Positions 9,969-21,724 of a stretch of 64,000 nt of DNA are shown one piece after another. The first letter of the stretch is position 1. Each line of letters opens with the position of its first letter. The translations under genes and the position numbers were made by a program. The notes under the pieces were generated by a model that saw nothing but the letters and a program-made list of their open reading frames with translations, searched no databases and was not told the DNA's origin. Source of the stretch: Gyromitra esculenta (taxonomy: Eukaryota > Ascomycota > Pezizomycetes > Pezizales > Discinaceae); the NCBI GenBank assembly GCA_038503075.1, contig JBCAML010000008.1:1-64000 (forward strand), given 5' to 3'.

Positions 9969-12632
9969 CTATTGGTCCCATCTCATCCTCCGACTCTTCC
10001 ACGCATCCACCATCCCCACAGGTAAACTCCCAGGTCTCACCACTTCCAACCCGCCCCACTTCGCAATCATTCCCTCGCCATAACATGCCATAACCCACTG
10101 CCAATATGCACTCATCTCCTGCAGACCAGTCATCGATAAATCGGCCCTTGAGCGACTGTTTTTACGCCAGGCCCGTAACCCCCCGGTTTCCGCTGATACC
10201 CTCTTGAACGCAGCTTCGATTTCGCTCGTCGACTCGATGGTGCATTCTTCTGGTTCGTCTAACAACCGCGAATACGCAATTTTCCAGTTCGTGGACCGTT
10301 CCACGCGGTGCAGCGCAAACTCTTCAAAAGGCATAAATTCATCGGTATGGAAATTGTAGGTGATATTATTACCCCTAATGGTTGTGCCGTCATCCCAGCG
10401 CTCTTTCGCCCGCATCCATTTCTCTTCGTCAACTTCAACCTGCCCAGCAAACTCACTCTTGGGATCCTCCGAGATGCTGCCGCGTACCGCGTACAGTGGG
10501 ATGAACGGGTTTTTGATCTCTAGGCCACCCATAGAGATAGGCCAGTAGTACCATCCATCCGGGATATCGCGGACAGAAAATCGCTCTTCAATCACATCGG
10601 CGAGATACGCTGCGACGGACCCGTTATGTTTTGGGAAAAGTTCAAGATGGATTTGCTGGAGGGCAGTGATCACCATGTCAATATGGGCCTTCCCGAAACA
10701 GTGCGCTGGAGGTGAGGCGAAGTTGGTAGCGAAGAAGGAGGATACATATTTGTTGTACACCTGCACCCACGCAAACACAGAGTTCTCACATGCGGCAAGC
10801 TGGAGACGGAGCTCGGCGATGTGGCTGGCGACCTGTGACTGGTCGATCACGAACTTACCAGAAGGCTCAAAAGTTAGAAAACCGTACCGGATAGGCCCCA
10901 CAGGGAGGCCTGGATGAAGAGGTTGACCAACGCACACGCTGCCCGTCTTGTTAGAGTTAAACTCCAAACCGACAAGGCCAGCGAATGTGCGCATTTCTTT
11001 CCAGGCCTTAGCGCAGATTTCGGGATCATTATCCCAGAGCCAGAGGTCGTCGAACAGCCGATAAAGAAATAGTCCATCCGCGCGCTGATTGACTGCATAA
11101 TCCATACAGAATAACGTGGCCTCGCCGAAGGCCTCGCTCAAGCTGTGCGCCATTGGAACACCACGTCTACGTGTTAGGGGTGGCTCGTCGGGTTTGAATT
11201 TGAGTGGAGCTGAGAGGAATTTTTCGAAAAAATTGAGCCAGGTCTCGGAGACACCATAGAATTTGAGTACCGTGAGAATGGAGGTGTGAGACAGGCTCGA
11301 GCCAAACGAGAAAAGGTCAGAACCAATGACGGTAAAGCTATCATGCAGAGTCGTGTTGAGGAGGCACTCGGTAGCCATTATATATAGCAAGGTCTGCTTG
11401 GTTTGAACCGGGTTGAGCGTTGTGGGTCTGTTTCCAGCGCTCGAGTCGTATGCTTGGCTGATTGATTCCATGCTTTCCGGGAGCTGACCTAGGAAGAAGT
11501 ACTTTTCTTGCATGGATCGCCTCGTATGCTCGATGGTGATGGGTAGACGGGCCTCGATCCACTGATAACCGGTTGGGCTCTCGGACAAGAAACACTCGCG
11601 CCTTTCAAGAGTCGTCTTGGACAACGGTACAGATGATGGCTTCCAGGCCCGCGATTTGAAAATCTCACGAAAAGAGTGCTTGAACTGGATGCCCCATTTC
11701 ATGCCGATAAAATGCAAGAAAATCGCTTGTAGCAGCTCCTCTTCCATAAAATTGCGGTATTTGCCGTTCAGGTACCTCCTCATCTCGATAGTGACTCCTT
11801 CAGCAGGCCAAGACCAGGATGACAGTGATCCGAGACGCATGTTCAAGACATCGGCGACTTCCTTGAGGATAACTTTATTGAGCATGAATTCATTGAGGGT
11901 GGCACGCTTCTCGTTGGAGAGTAAGTCTTTGGTAAGCAGCGATTGGATGGTGTGTTCGAGGTCTTGGACGGTAAAAGTAGAGCGAATCAATTCCCCACCA
12001 AAATTTTTGATCTGCTCGCGCACTAACTTGAGTTGGTTCTTTGATTCTTTCGACCCCGAAAACAGTTCCTCAAGATACGCCTCGATCTCAGCGGAATCGG
12101 TATCATTGGAAGTGGCGACGTAGGCTTCAAACTTCGCGCGTTCTTCGTGCATTTCCTTTCTCCCTGTCTGAGCAGGAGGGACGGACTCTCCACCACTAGC
12201 CTCAACCTCCTTCTTCCGTTGGTTTTCCGCCGGATTACCAACCCACTCGGTGAGCAATTTTCCGAATAGCTCAGCGTATTCGTATTTTACTGCCTCGGTT
12301 TCGAGACTGTGGGTCAGCTTTTTTTCCCACTGCCTCAAGCTAGAGTCTCCAACGCTAGGGTCGTGCTCCGCTTGTCGGAGAAACTCCTGCACGTTTTTGA
12401 GATACGGTGAGGAGGAGTTTCCGGTGCTCGACTCGGTCGAAGTGGCGTCAGAGCTACGCCAGGAGCCCACGCCGTCCACCAGCAGACGCACCTTTTCACG
12501 GGGGTCGTTGGCAGCGGCGACGGAGGACATAACGTGTTTTTTGTGGGAAGTAAAATCAGCGTGTTGCTTGGAGAGTACCTCAAGCTTAGTCGCGGTAATG
12601 GAATTGAGGGTTTGGGTGAAGGTCGAAGACAT
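9969..12632 (-). CDS. rvt: Cellular reverse transcriptase RVT (single-copy, non-mobile RT)
   Basis: One intron-free frame. I prefer the start at 12632 (MSSTFTQTL..., 887 residues) because fungal RVT proteins begin with this Thr/Leu/Glu-rich coiled-coil segment. An in-frame upstream ATG at 12770 would add 46 residues. In numbering from that upstream ATG, the RT core has motif A in IGSDLFSFGSSLSH (Asp485), RRRGVPM near 535-540, the catalytic motif LFDDLWLWD (Asp574-Asp575) and GLEFNSNKTG near 601-610. A long N-terminal helical region precedes the core and a large C-terminal extension follows it. There is no endonuclease, RNase H, gag or flanking LTR, as expected for rvt genes, which are domesticated cellular genes. 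The family is reported to polymerise dNTPs and NTPs; its cellular role is unknown. The ORF has no stops or frameshifts and the catalytic aspartates are present, so it looks functional. It lies about 10 kb from the telomere in a gene-poor region. Confidence 0.9.
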   Translation of the reverse strand: MSSTFTQTLNSITATKLEVLSKQHADFTSHKKHVMSSVAAANDPREKVRLLVDGVGSWRSSDATSTESSTGNSSSPYLKNVQEFLRQAEHDPSVGDSSLRQWEKKLTHSLETEAVKYEYAELFGKLLTEWVGNPAENQRKKEVEASGGESVPPAQTGRKEMHEERAKFEAYVATSNDTDSAEIEAYLEELFSGSKESKNQLKLVREQIKNFGGELIRSTFTVQDLEHTIQSLLTKDLLSNEKRATLNEFMLNKVILKEVADVLNMRLGSLSSWSWPAEGVTIEMRRYLNGKYRNFMEEELLQAIFLHFIGMKWGIQFKHSFREIFKSRAWKPSSVPLSKTTLERRECFLSESPTGYQWIEARLPITIEHTRRSMQEKYFFLGQLPESMESISQAYDSSAGNRPTTLNPVQTKQTLLYIMATECLLNTTLHDSFTVIGSDLFSFGSSLSHTSILTVLKFYGVSETWLNFFEKFLSAPLKFKPDEPPLTRRRGVPMAHSLSEAFGEATLFCMDYAVNQRADGLFLYRLFDDLWLWDNDPEICAKAWKEMRTFAGLVGLEFNSNKTGSVCVGQPLHPGLPVGPIRYGFLTFEPSGKFVIDQSQVASHIAELRLQLAACENSVFAWVQVYNKYVSSFFATNFASPPAHCFGKAHIDMVITALQQIHLELFPKHNGSVAAYLADVIEERFSVRDIPDGWYYWPISMGGLEIKNPFIPLYAVRGSISEDPKSEFAGQVEVDEEKWMRAKERWDDGTTIRGNNITYNFHTDEFMPFEEFALHRVERSTNWKIAYSRLLDEPEECTIESTSEIEAAFKRVSAETGGLRAWRKNSRSRADLSMTGLQEMSAYWQWVMACYGEGMIAKWGGLEVVRPGSLPVGMVDAWKSRRMRWDQ

Positions 12633-14121
12633 ATTGAAGAAGAATGATGAACGAAGTGAAAGCGAGAAGGCAGGTCTCTGAAGATAGTGGTATTGTCCAC
12701 TGAATAAAAACTGGCTGTTTCTGAAACCATTCAAGTAGGGGCGTCTCAAGGCCATGGTTATAAACACCAAGCATCCCGTAAGAATATCAAAATCGTCGAT
12801 GCCTAGAGCAGAGTTTCCCCTCCAACACGTGTGACTGAATACGAATCACCAGAATCATCTAGAAACGAATATCAACAACCGGCAATGTAGACTACACCTA
12901 ATACAGCTGTTTGAACATGATTCTAAAAGTGCATTCTACTTTGATAAGCCACGGCCGGGGAGACGGACAAGGCTCGCGGGCAATGCCCTTCCCCCTTCCG
13001 TATAAGAATCGAGAATTGAATTCAAGCTATATGCCAGGGATATCCGCGAGAAACCGAAAAGACTGTGATGGCAGCGTAAAGATTTCTCTCTACATGCGGG
13101 GCAAGGCAGATTAACGAAACTCGTAGAATCTTACAAATTGTGAGCCATTCTGCTTCCACGAGAGTCTATTACGACGAAGCGATATCTCCCAAGCCAAAGT
13201 TGACTCACTCCCTCGGAATTGATGAGGAGGAGCCAGAAGAGAGGGAGAGAATGTGGGGAAGGATGTGCAGAAAGGAGGGGAAGGGTGGATGATGTGGGGT
13301 CAGTGTTGCCTAGGGCTGAGCCTTGATCGCGATGGACGTTGGAATTGTGTTGTGCCAAGGTGTCTTGGCACTGGTTTAGCCCAGGCCGGCCCTTAGTTGA
13401 ACAGGTTGTTTTACTACACGTACCTAATCTTGTAGGCTATGCTTGAAACTTGGCTTGAAATCCTCTATGGTCGATGCCTTCCTATAGCGATCCGAGGCGC
13501 TTCCATGTAATAAAGTGGGCTGAGACGCGCCTGACAACTGATCTGACAACTTCAGAGTGTAAGATCCAGAAGAGAGGCTCCCATCCCTTTTCGAATGCCA
13601 GTACCTAAAGCTTTTCCCATCCTCAAGAGAGAAACGATATGTCGTGGCAACCAGAAACCACATCAGAAGAGGTCACCTATGCCAGTTCTGCGGGCGCAGT
13701 TCTGCAAATAATAAGAAAAGCGAAGGTTTTATTTCTCGAGCTACTGTAGATTACATATCGGAAGATACATAGTAGCTACTAATTTTCATGAAAAACGTAT
13801 TACAGTCCATTTATTAGTAATCATAGAACTGCATGTAGGTGCTGTAAGTGTGCAACCTAGGCCTCTAGTAGAATTATTGTAGAAAAACAAGGGTAAGCGA
13901 ACGCCTAAGCAGCCAATACCGCAGCCAAAATCTTTCCGATGAACCTGGAAGACCATTAAAGGCTTTAGATCCTGAGTTGCCACAATTCTACAATAATTCT
14001 ACCGGAGGCTGTAATCGATCCCAAGCTCGGGCTTAAATTCTGGTTTCCAGCTGTCTCGTGCCCAGACACAAATGCTTGGCGCCAAGGCTCGTTCCTCACA
14101 CGACGGCAATACATAATTGTA
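12633..14121. other. rvt upstream region and gene-free stretch
   Basis: The first part is the rvt promoter and 5' leader (with a possible in-frame extension to 12770). No other gene is supported. A stretch near 13130-13380 has only short open frames. Confidence 0.35.
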
Positions 14122-14354
14122 CAGTCGCGTCCGCAAAGTCCTGGCACCCCACAGCCTATTGATAGAAAACAAAATAGTTGTAGATCAAGCTAGGGGACAG
14201 CAAATCGAAAGTGATGAAAACTATGGGAATACTGACATACTAAATAACGTCTAATAGTTTTATATAACCACCTTCTATATGAATCGTCACTCTATTCAAC
14301 CAGCAAGTCATGCTTGTTAGAGATGATGGTGCCAAGACTTTCCGGACAGCACTG
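14122..14354. mobile_element. MITE, 233 bp, TA target duplication
   Basis: Terminal inverted repeats start CAGTCGCGTCCGCAAAGTCC at the left. The right end, read inverted, is CAGTGCTGTCCGGAAAGTCT, and similarity continues into TGGCACC. Both ends are flanked by TA, as for Tc1/mariner or pogo-type insertions. There is no transposase frame inside. The termini resemble those of the element at 51536-51735. Confidence 0.7.
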
Positions 14355-17300
14355 TACAATAAACAAAGAATTATGGAAAAATAGGTTGGGCACAAGACAG
14401 AGTTTTCAGTACTCTAGTCTTGATTCCGGACTCGACAGGAAGGCATCTAGTATATGTGTTCTAATAAATGTCCTACTCGCCCATAATGGAACTCAATTCA
14501 ATCCTACACAAAGGCCGAGTCTTGAATGGAAACAGTTGTCCCTGTCCCAACGAAGGCCAAATTTACGTTCGCTACAGCAAATATCCGTCATAGCGAAATC
14601 ACTAAGACTTATAATAAATTAGCATTACAATTGAGTAAGATTTAATTCGTAACAACTTATGCCAAGGTTTGCTATAGCGAGGTAGTCTCGTGCCAAGACT
14701 CCTAGTTAGTAGAGTACATGTAATTGCACTCGAGGCATGAGGCGAAAGGTTTGGCGCGAGACTAATAGCGAGGTGCGACCGCCAAACGAATAACTCTGTA
14801 AATCGCTTTCTATAGCTCTAGCTAACGTTAAATGAATTCCACATCACTTTCCTTAGAACGTATAGAATAAATCGGATTTAGGCGCGCCTTATGCTTTTCG
14901 CTGCTTGGATTCCGATGTACCCAGTTTTTTATCAGCCAGCTCGTGAGAAAATAGGGAATGTCAGTTTAACATGTTACATAAGGAACAGAAATATTAATCC
15001 CGCGAGAATGGACTTTTTCTTATGCTATATTGATCCTTATACACAGGGGCTTAGCTTACCCCAGTTCCGGAGACTTATATGCTCGCTTATTGATTATGAT
15101 AAGTATAGCGACGCTCAATTGGGTAAGCAAAGGCTTATTTTTTTCATCTAACCGAATCAACTTTTATTTGCTCATAGGCTCGAAAACGTGGTCGAATAAA
15201 GTTGAAGACAACCAACTCATGAACACAGTAATTTTTCGATGACAAGAGTCCAACCGTACGTTAAGAAGTTAGAGTTTCCCATAGGCCCGTAATATACATA
15301 TATATATATAAGGGATACCGGTAAGTAAAAATAAGTACAGGGCAGTAGAGTCTAGACAGAGAGAACCCTGAAAAGCAGTTCCAAATAGCTGCTTCGTCTA
15401 GGAATATTTATAGCAAGCATGTAGTTGAAGTAATGGAATGGGTCGAATGGTACAGCCCCAGGATGATGGGGTGTCATGCTGAGATAAACCGGTGAAGATA
15501 AACTTTACGGTAGAAAAAGAAAACAATTAGCAGGAGTGAGACTTGTTGTCAACACGCGGTGTCACAAGAGAGACTGTATTCTATCGCTAGTTGCAGATCT
15601 TGCATGAAAGTGCAGAAAGCAATTATAGAATATATGAAGCATCGCAACCGCCAGGCAATAACACCTCTAAAGCTAAGGAGGCTATTAAAATAGCTAAATT
15701 CTTTCTCATCTTCGCAGAGATAGTAGTCCATCGGTACTTTAACATGCCCAAAGCTAGGTTATTTACCAACCGATTCCGATAATTTCATCTCTACTTATGA
15801 AAAGATATCATCACAATGTAGCTATAAGTTCCTTAAATCGAGGGCCACACTTGGGCTCTCGCAATTCCTTAGGGCTTATAGCTGTCGTAACTGGTCCCCG
15901 CTCTTGAAATTTTACTCGCCAATAGTAGTAACGCCCTGGGTATTATACTAGATCGCCTAACCATGCAAAGCGCTTACAGTTCAATTATGCTTGCGCGAAA
16001 TAACAATCCTGGAATATTTTTTCCTAATACCAGCAGCTTGGACCTGATGCAAGCTACTAACAGCTCAAATTCCGGTAGTCCCGGAACCAGGCCCCCTCCT
16101 AACTTGGGCCTAGCGCTCTGGGGTACATTGTTGTGTTTAAAGTGCGTTTATTGGGCGAACCGGCTCACGGCAGATAAACTATATACTGTGTTATGTGTTA
16201 ATCACAGTGCTCTACAGGTATGAGAAGGCTTAGCTTCAATCATTGCCTCCACACCATGCACTATGTTCCACACAATTAGAGTGTCCTCTTAGAACTGTGG
16301 CTCGCGATTGTCATGCGTGTATTTGTGAAGGCTAATTGTAATTTTTATTTAGGGAATGATACACGTAGAGTTGCTCAAGGGTGTATGCATACGCTCTTCT
16401 CCCATCACTTAGAAGAGTAGTATTACTATTAGATCTAGAATCCAGAGGCTCTAACTATCATTATTGAAGATCTACAACACCCTGAACATACATGCGAACC
16501 TGCTAGGATAGTTTATTACTCCGCTGCTTAGGTTAACTCCCCAGCTCTCATACTAATGATCCGCCGTACCATCACCGCTTTGTGATAGAGGTGGGGGTAT
16601 GGAGGTGGAACGTCAGGGTTTCCCGCTCAGTAGGGTCGTCATAGGAATAATGCACATGCGAGATCTATACTATCTTCATACTCTACCCTAGCACATAGAG
16701 TACATATAGATTAGGTATGTTGCGCTGGGAGATCGGAGATTTTATGTCCCCTGCTTACTCTTGACGACAAGCGTCGATGATCTTGACCGTGCTTGTAGGG
16801 TTACTAGCGCACGGCGGATACGATCGGATGGCGAACAAGGGTCTGGGCTTGGCAAGGACTATCGATAGATACAGGTTTTGGGGGGGCAGAATCTAGGAGA
16901 TAGGATCTATAACTTAGATAGGTAAGGACTATTGAGAAGGTAGAGCACCAGGGGCGCCGGGGTAAGTCTGTCGATATCTGGCAGTGCGAACACTCAACCC
17001 TCCCACCCGCCCGATGAAGCTGGGAAGGATAACTACTGTGAAAACATAAGTGCCTTGTTTGGAGAGTTTGATTAGAAACATATCAGGCAAGCTACAGGCT
17101 TTAATTGAAGCTTGAGATGAATTATGGTATGTATTTATTCCAGTGGGCACCCCGCCACCACCGCCAGGTATCAACAGATTTTCCCTAGCATCCGTAGTCT
17201 AGGACTATAGGAAAATTACAAAAAATCTGTACCTTATCCAGAGTCCTGTACCCTTTCAATAGTCCTTGCCCAGCCCAGACCCCTGTCTGTAGTCCGATCG

Positions 17301-18656
17301 TATCCGCCGTGCGCCCGTAGCCCCTGCACCCCTCAGAGAAAGCTACATACATCGGTAGCGTGACGATCAATAGCAATTACTGGGTTCAACCACGGCAATT
17401 AAGCTGCAAAGGGGGAGTTTTCAGTACATAGTTTCCGGGAAAAGGTGCCATACAAGAAGAAAAGGCACTGGAAAGGAACACAGTCATGACCACGATCGGA
17501 TTAACGTATCAACTTACCAACCAATGTAGAGCCCGATGTTAGTTCCACCACCTAGGTATGACGTCTCTTGTGTTCACACCCGCAGTTCTTCCCAATTGCG
17601 ATTGTGGGCGCGACAAGTATTTGGGAAGCTTTACTTAGGGTTTCGGAAAGCATTCCACCCAGTAATATAGCTGTGTAATCTAGCCTGTGGTTGGGGCATT
17701 CACACGCTGTTGGTACCGGTTTGAACTTTTACTACATGTAGTGTCGTTAACATTCTTGACCCATGCACTCCAGCAGACCACGAGCGCTACACAAAATACT
17801 CCGATGCATTAATCTTCTCCTCAACACAGTCTTTGCATAACACGGGCCCAAATTGAGTGTAAACTATTAATTGGTAGTAAAAATGACTTTCCAGCAACAT
17901 GAGGCTGCACGTCTAGTTTGGCTCACCGGGATATGGCAGTGCTCCTACGTGTTGTCATGGTTTCCTGCGAGGTTCTAGCTCGACAGCAAAACTCGAGGAA
18001 TTTCTTTTTACTTATGATGCAGTACATTGATCGCGTGGATTTGAAGTTCTAGTGTCGTCGACCCTCAGCACGAGGCGATGTAAAATTGGCTAAGTAAATC
18101 GAAACCTCAAACGCGCATTACGATAAAGTTATTTATACCAGCAGCTCTGGCCCATTGCTATTCTAAATAGTAAGCATACAGGGATAAGTCGCAGCAAGAA
18201 ATATTTGGATATGCGTGGCAGAGCTGGTGACGGTTTTGAAAGATTTCGCGACAATCCACCAGCCAGCTGGCGCTTCTCCCTGTTAAATCCAGACCCGTAA
18301 TCACTCCGAACAAGTACCTCACCCGTGGAAGAGACATGATGTGCCCCCTCAAACCTGCTTTTGATAGATCACGTCGAGAGATTGGGCCCGGAAACAATCG
18401 GATCCCGAAAGTAATCAGGACCCCATCAAGCAAACAGCCTCATAATGGTTAGCATAGTCTGCTTCTCGGAAAACATATAAGAAGGAGCGTATTTCCCGCT
18501 TCTTTGCTCACCACTACCCCATCAACAGTCAATAGTCCCCCACTCTTCATAGCTTCCACTTCCCATTTCCTCAATTCCTTACGACTTCAGCTCTTCACAA
18601 TTTCAACTCCTCATATCTTAATTTCCAGAAACCCCTCCCCTCCCCAAGCTCTCAAC
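14355..18656. other. Long gene-free stretch
   Basis: About 4.3 kb without a supported gene. It is AT-rich, with scattered short frames. A (TA)n microsatellite lies at about 15293-15310. The last 170 bases hold a TATA-like ACATATAAG near 18472 and a C/T-rich leader that belong to the small secreted protein gene. Confidence 0.35.
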
Positions 18657-19092
18657 ATGCGTTCAGCTTTCATGATTTTCGTTGCTACTCTCTTCCTCGT
18701 CGGGAGGTTAGTGCTCTACCATCCCTAACACTGGCACCCACTCAAGTTCTACCTTTGCTAACAAAGGATAACTTCTTAGTGCCATGGCTGGTTACAATTG
18801 TAAGTGCCAGGACTCCAGTGGCCAATACGACGGTGCCAGCGAATACTGCTGCTCTCTGGATCAGTGGTGGAATCTTGGTACCTCCTTCCATCCCGACCAA
18901 CACCATCAGGTACGTTTGAGCCCGCTCTCATAATCGAGATTCAAGTATATAATTTTTTTTATTCCAGAAATACTGACAGTTTTACAGTGCAGCAACCCTT
19001 CGAACGGGTTGAATAGCGGCGCTTTCGCAAACTGTTGCAGAGGTCAAGGAGTTAGCTCTAACCCGTACGGTGGTGCATACTGCTGGCAATAG
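18657..19092 (+). CDS. Small secreted cysteine-rich protein (effector-like)
   Basis: Three exons, 18657-18706, 18780-18909 and 18988-19092, with GT-AG introns of 73 and 78 bp and matching phases, encode 94 residues. Residues 1-20 form a signal peptide (MRSAFMIFVATLFLVGSAMA). The mature protein is about 74 residues with eight cysteines in the order C, C, CC, C, CC, C, so four disulfides are possible. The second intron falls immediately before a cysteine codon. The mature part is rich in Gly, Ser, Asn and Tyr and has no known domain that I recognise. Such proteins in fungi are commonly secreted effectors or antimicrobial peptides, but the role here is not determinable. A TATA-like box and a pyrimidine-rich leader precede the start. 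The exon structure is inferred from reading-frame continuity and splice consensus. Confidence 0.8.
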
Positions 19093-19917
19093 ATGGTTTA
19101 AATCTATTCACGCCGCTGGAAGTCACGACTTCCCAGCTCGGTTTTCAGGTTGAGAAGAAATACGGTAGTCGGTTTGCTAGTGATTTTAAAGTAGAGGAAC
19201 TGCCAGGTCTTTTTATAGTCACTCGTTAAGTTCTCATTTGTGAAAGCGGGACCAAGATGGGTTTTTTTTTAAGTAAGCCTTGTTGTGGAAGGGATATACA
19301 TATGTACATGTAGTCATTCTTTAAGCCTTCAATTAAAAAACTCGATCAAAATCTACCCAATTTCGACATTAAGTGAAAACGAACTGAATCTTAAAACGAT
19401 ATATATTCGAGTGACAGATCTTGCAGCCCCTGTGAAAGTTATACATCACCTATGAAGCTTGTGTAAAATTTCAGAGATACCTCTATAGCAAAATAATATT
19501 GAACTATAATCTTCAATAGTTGGGAGTCCTTCTGTAAAATAAACGAATGATGATCCTGACTCTAGAAACCACATTAATGCGGCCCATGTAGGAATACTTG
19601 AACGACTGGCCATTTTTTTTGTTTAAAAAACACGATACTACATAAGCCTCTAGACGTTACAAGGTGGAAAAGATAAGTTATAACCCAACGTGAGAGGTTC
19701 TAACCTACAAGGGTTTTGAAATGGCTTCCTGATATTTATCGGTTCTGGTGCTCGGTCGGAGACCTGTGGGAAGATTCGGTTGGCTCGGTTGGCTCGGCAG
19801 AAGCGCAGGAATAGGAAGAGTAGTATGTATACAGTATATTATGGGCACGAAGTAGTATATATACCAGGGGGAGGCTTCGCGTCCCCAAGCAGGCAATCGA
19901 TCCCATTCGTTCTATTA
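19093..19917. other. Gene-free stretch
   Basis: 3' flank of the small secreted protein gene and AT-rich intergenic DNA; no gene supported. Confidence 0.35.
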
Positions 19918-20162
19918 TTACAGAAGATAGTATGACTGTCTAGTTGTCTCTCGCTGCAAAGCGGGAGGTTATGGGTTCGAATCTCATATTCCCCACCCCC
20001 GGATACCCACCTTCTAACTATAGGCTGGGCTGGGTTTTGGGGGTTTTCCCAGTCACAATGCCCGAATTGGGACCTGATGCCTGCAGTAAGTCGCTGTAAC
20101 ATACTGGTTGCATGCGGGTAAGAAATATTATTAATATTATTCCTATTATTATTGTTACAGAA
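19918..20162 (+). mobile_element. tRNA-derived SINE-like element
   Basis: Bases 19940-20000 look like the 3' half of a tRNA. There is an anticodon-arm-like hairpin with loop TGCAAA, and a T-arm with loop TTCGAAT on a five-pair stem (ATGGG/CTCAT with one G-T pair), which supplies a polymerase III B-box GGTTCGAATC. A body of about 150 bp follows and ends in a TTA-rich tail (20125-20152). The direct repeat TTACAGAA occurs at 19918-19925 and 20155-20162, consistent with a target-site duplication. The 5' acceptor strand is not recognisable, so this is not an intact tRNA gene. Confidence 0.55.
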
Positions 20163-21724
20163 AAGGGATTTGAGACCGCCTTTACGAAGGTACGGCGCTA
20201 TCTGATCATGAGACTGTATCCATTTGGGAGATAGTAAGAGGGGAAGACCTTAGTTGAAGGGTATGGTTTAGCCAAAAAGTCGGTGTTTAGGAAGGACTGG
20301 AGTGTGTTTTTTGTTTTGTTTTCTTATCTTGTGTTTTAGTTTTTGCGAGTTTTTAGTTTTTAATTTTCAAGGGTACCATAGCCTCCGAGTTGAATGTGCC
20401 TAATGAATAGGAAACAACAACAACAGAAAATGGATATTTACTTAAGACGAGTGATATTTTATGATCATGATCACCATAGCAATGCATGGATTCTCAGGCG
20501 ACCCATAACAAGGCCCATTGCAAATAATTTCACATCCACTAAAGTATATCTGAATTTGGTTATGTTACCCCATTTTGGACGCAGAGCTCAAAACTGTTCC
20601 TTCATACATTTGTATCCGCGGGCCAGGGCTAGGGTTAAAATTTTCGGGATCTGGGCCCCCATAAATCAGACCACCTAACGCTAATACAGTACCGCTTCAA
20701 TCGTAGCTGGTACATAAGCTTACCTATTGGAGCTCCAGCAGGATGGATATGACCGGCTCCCTAATATCCTATGACTTGTGGATTTTGCAGGTTAATCTCA
20801 AGTATGTACTTCGTCATATCAGAGTGGTAGGTAGGGACTGTGGTCTTAAGTTCTCCAAATCTTTCAAACGGATGGTCTAGCTTTTTTTCGAACCAAGCTT
20901 CCAGCCTAGAACTTTTCTCGAATCAACAATTTTATGTGTTTCATAGTGATATCGTCTTAATGAATACTGATGCTGGAGAAGTCTTGGGGCGAGATTTCAC
21001 TTGTTTATTAGTACTGTAGTACTGCCAAGCACCGACAGTACCTCTCCACTGGATCTGCAGATCTGGCACAACAGAAGCTTTCTATGACATATAAGACCCA
21101 GATACATTCGGAGTCTTGCACATAAAATAGACCTATTACTTTGATACTAATGAGCGTGAATGAACTCTTTTACCGTTAACGACATATTGTCTGGTATAGG
21201 GAGGTAGTAAGCAATTGTTAGAAATGGACGCCAAGCCGCTACAGACGTCCACACCAGCTTTTTCAAACCGTGTGTAGAGTACTCTAGCAAGCATTGAATT
21301 TGCATTACCATCCTAAAAGAACCTTACATGCTAACGTCGGCTGAGAAAATACCGCCAAACGCTGTTCGCTACCCACAAGACAGCCGAAAAAAACCAGAAA
21401 GTAACAATCGATTGGTCGAGCCGGACGCACTCGCGCAGCACTCTAACTAATCAGGATAAACGAAAAATCACTGCAGAGAAAACAGCATATCCCCTAATGC
21501 TTTTAGCATTACTCGCCCGGAATAACCAAGGTCCAGATAAAGTTTTGCTTTGCACTATACACGTAAAAGGGAAACTCCATTAATGGGCTCATTATACATA
21601 AATCCACATAACCAAACCGACAAGTATATAGAAACGGGTACAGGAAAGGAGCCACCACCACATGGTTGGCTATTCCTAGGCCTGCAGTGTCCAACACCAC
21701 GGACTCATGCTCATCCCAATATAT
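20163..21724. other. Gene-free stretch
   Basis: No supported gene. A short frame at 20394-20678 has no features. The 3' end of the Helo-like gene follows at 21725. Confidence 0.35.

Noticed and set aside
9969..12770. Telomerase reverse transcriptase (TERT), group II intron or LINE polymerase
   Set aside because: There is no TERT N-terminal or T motif, no endonuclease and no maturase domain. The motif order and FDDLWLW fit the RVT family.
19935..20012. Functional tRNA (Cys- or Ala-like) gene
   Set aside because: Only the 3' half looks like a tRNA. The anticodon loop is six bases, and no 5' acceptor strand or proper D-arm is present. It was listed as part of a SINE-like element.
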